From contig NZ_CP047029.1 in NCBI RefSeq assembly GCF_009796805.1, positions 1,167,501-1,231,500 of the forward strand: DNA of 64,000 nucleotides, given 5' to 3'. Positions 62,903 through 64,000 of the stretch are shown one piece after another (within the stretch, counting starts at the first letter, position 1; each line of letters opens with the position of its first letter). Both the position numbers and the translations under genes were made by a program. Under the pieces are notes generated by a model. That model searched no databases. It had not been told where the DNA came from and saw only the letters and a program-made list of their open reading frames with translations. Source of the stretch: Algibacter sp. L1A34 (GTDB taxonomy: Bacteria; Bacteroidota; Bacteroidia; Flavobacteriales; Flavobacteriaceae).

Positions 62903-62955
62903 GGCTAATATGTTGTTTTATAGCGATAAAAACATCACTTGTTTGAAACAGGGTG

Positions 62956-62963
62956 CAAATTTA
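62956..62963 (-). promoter_or_regulatory. Probable promoter -7 element for prs-rplY
   Basis: On the minus strand TAAATTTG fits TAnnTTTG, about 54 bases ahead of the prs ATG. It is divergent from the tRNA-Leu promoter at 63005-63037. Confidence 0.5.
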
Positions 62964-63004
62964 TGGATTTATTTTTACCTAAAATGTATATTGGTGCGTA
63001 TTTT

Positions 63005-63037
63005 TTGAGTTATATATCGAAAAAATCTATATTTTTG
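63005..63037 (+). promoter_or_regulatory. Probable promoter of tRNA-Leu
   Basis: TTG at 63005-63007 and TATTTTTG (63030-63037) are 22 bases apart, resembling TTG and TAnnTTTG. Transcription would start only a few bases before the tRNA at 63049. Confidence 0.5.
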
Positions 63038-63048
63038 CGTCTCCAAAT

Positions 63049-63128
63049 GCTCAAGTGGTGGAATTGGTAGACACGTCGGATTCAAAATCCGATTCTTCGG
63101 AGTGCGGGTTCGATTCCCGCCTTGAGTA
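63049..63128 (+). tRNA. tRNA-Leu (anticodon CAA)
   Basis: The acceptor stem GCTCAAG pairs with CTTGAGT (the last pair is G-T). The anticodon stem TCGGA / TCCGA holds the loop TTCAAAA with anticodon CAA. A class II variable arm (TTCTTCGGAGT) and the T-arm GCGGG TTCGATT CCCGC follow. The CCA end is not encoded. A strong terminator lies directly downstream. Confidence 0.96.
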
Positions 63129-63132
63129 CTTA

Positions 63133-63170
63133 ATCCCCTTTAAAAACAATGTTTTTAAAGGGGATTTTAA
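63133..63170 (+). terminator. Terminator after tRNA-Leu
   Basis: ATCCCCTTTAAAAAC and GTTTTTAAAGGGGAT form a perfect 15-base stem with loop AAT, followed by TTTT. The rest of the 309-base gap to 63437 holds two small palindromes and a promoter-like element, listed separately. Confidence 0.92.
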
Positions 63171-63286
63171 CTTTTAGAACTACCAAATTCATATTTATTT
63201 TTAAGTTATCCTTTTCTAGCATAAGAAATAGTGAAACCTTTTAAAAAACAAATTCAAATTGCATATCTACAACCAAAACTATTGGC

Positions 63287-63304
63287 CAACCTTAATTAAG
63301 GTTG
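63287..63304. promoter_or_regulatory. Perfect 18-base palindrome upstream of the hydrolase gene
   Basis: CAACCTTAATTAAGGTTG is a perfect palindrome, with a second short dyad (AGAGTA-T-TACTCT, 63312-63324) 8 bases after it. The pair lies about 85-135 bases before the hydrolase start and could be an operator region. No regulator is identifiable. Confidence 0.35.
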
Positions 63305-63389
63305 AATAAAAAGAGTATTACTCTATTTTTTAGATGAAAAATAATCAAAAAAACACTCATAAATCAATTAAAAACATCAGCATTTACAT

Positions 63390-63397
63390 TAGGTTTG
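63390..63397 (+). promoter_or_regulatory. Probable promoter -7 element for the hydrolase gene
   Basis: TAGGTTTG fits TAnnTTTG, about 40 bases before the ATG at 63438. No clear -33 TTG is at the expected distance. Confidence 0.45.
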
Positions 63398-63437
63398 TGT
63401 AATCGAGCTTCGTTTAAACACAAGATTTTTAAAAAAC

Positions 63438-64000
63438 ATGAAATTTTACCCAACCCTAAGTATCGTCTTTTTGCTTTTTTATAATTTAGCTTTCACTCAG
63501 GCTAAAAAGGGGTTTCCCGAAGAATACACCGTTCTAAATATTGAACCTTCTAAAACAGACTCTAGAATTAAAGAAGCTAACTCGTCTCATTTAGTTGCTT
63601 ACAACCCAAATACTAAACAAGGTAAACTCTTTTTTTTTATGCCAGGAACCGGAGGAATAGCATTAAAAGGTCCTCGGAAATTATTTTCGACTGCAATTAA
63701 CCAAGGATATCACGTTATTAATATTTCTTACATAAATCAGCCTGCAGTTGCCCAGATATGTAAAGGAAAAATATTAGAAGAAAACTCTAACTGCACCGAA
63801 GAATTTAGAACTAAACGTATTTATGGCAATAATGCTTTTTCATTAATTAACGACAAACCACAAGATGCCATTGTAAATAGGTTAACCAAATTATTAATCT
63901 ACCTTACTGAACATGACAAAAAAGGAAATTGGAGCATCTATTTGGAAAACGGTACTCCAAAATGGAGCAAAATTGTTGTTTCTGGACAATCGCAAGGTGG
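63438..64000 (+). CDS. Exported alpha/beta hydrolase, 3' end cut by window edge
   Basis: The frame runs from ATG 63438 to the right edge (187 codons seen). It starts with a signal peptide (KFYPTLSIVFLLFYNLAFTQ). The mature part opens with a beta strand and an oxyanion-type turn (KLFFFMPGTGGIALKGPRKL), and near the edge SGQSQGG gives the nucleophile Ser185 in a G-x-S-x-G elbow. Asp and His of the triad must lie beyond the window. It is a secreted or periplasmic hydrolase; the substrate is unknown. Confidence 0.75.
   Translation, partial: MKFYPTLSIVFLLFYNLAFTQAKKGFPEEYTVLNIEPSKTDSRIKEANSSHLVAYNPNTKQGKLFFFMPGTGGIALKGPRKLFSTAINQGYHVINISYINQPAVAQICKGKILEENSNCTEEFRTKRIYGNNAFSLINDKPQDAIVNRLTKLLIYLTEHDKKGNWSIYLENGTPKWSKIVVSGQSQG

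Overview
The window is a chromosomal piece of a low-GC member of the Flavobacteriaceae (Bacteroidota), probably marine. The evidence is four large proteins with type IX secretion tails (two type A, two type B), a complete moxR-DUF58-bat operon, a PID-CTERM-like peptide, an HU/CCDC81-SPOR fusion protein, promoters resembling the Bacteroidota TAnnTTTG element, and the pdxA-yceD-rpmF-fabH-accB-accC gene order. The sequence does not let me name the genus. It is mostly ordinary core genome; the only recognisable mobile element is one IS1595-type insertion sequence. No prophage, CRISPR array or defence island was seen. Layout: 1-8.3 kb holds the start of an OmpA-like protein (cut by the left edge), an ALDH7-type aldehyde dehydrogenase and a thioester-bearing alpha-2-macroglobulin lipoprotein. 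8.3-14.3 kb is a co-directional run of two SulP transporters, two beta-carbonic anhydrases and a universal stress protein, best read as a doubled bicarbonate-handling module; a decayed outer-membrane protein gene seems to lie between its halves. 14.4-24.1 kb is the moxR/bat operon (MoxR, DUF58, a membrane protein, BatA, BatB, BatC, BatD, BatE). 24.2-27.8 kb is accessory: the IS, a translationally coupled SDR plus AlbA_2-domain pair, and a tiny PID-CTERM-like peptide gene. 27.7-33.5 kb has riboflavin synthase, PdxA and the YceD-L32-FabH-BCCP-AccC block. 33.5-40.2 kb is mixed housekeeping (Gre-like factor, HAD hydrolase, ABC ATPase, DprA, HU-SPOR protein, thioesterase, LpxH-like hydrolase). 40.2-53.2 kb holds two paralogous type B T9SS proteins, an ABM-domain protein, PbpC and a 1904-residue thrombospondin-type-3/LamG protein. 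53.5-63.1 kb has a 40-residue exported peptide gene, serS, an HTTM protein, ribF, a secreted metzincin protease, pth, rplY, prs and tRNA-Leu. The right edge cuts an exported alpha/beta hydrolase. The most interesting points are not a whole new system. They are: a dispersed intergenic element with conserved terminal inverted repeats present in three copies; two paralogous secreted proteins whose signal peptides have no ATG, GTG or TTG start but an ATT where the start should be; a 27-residue two-cysteine tandem repeat with a W/Y alternation; and the minimal PID-CTERM-like peptide.
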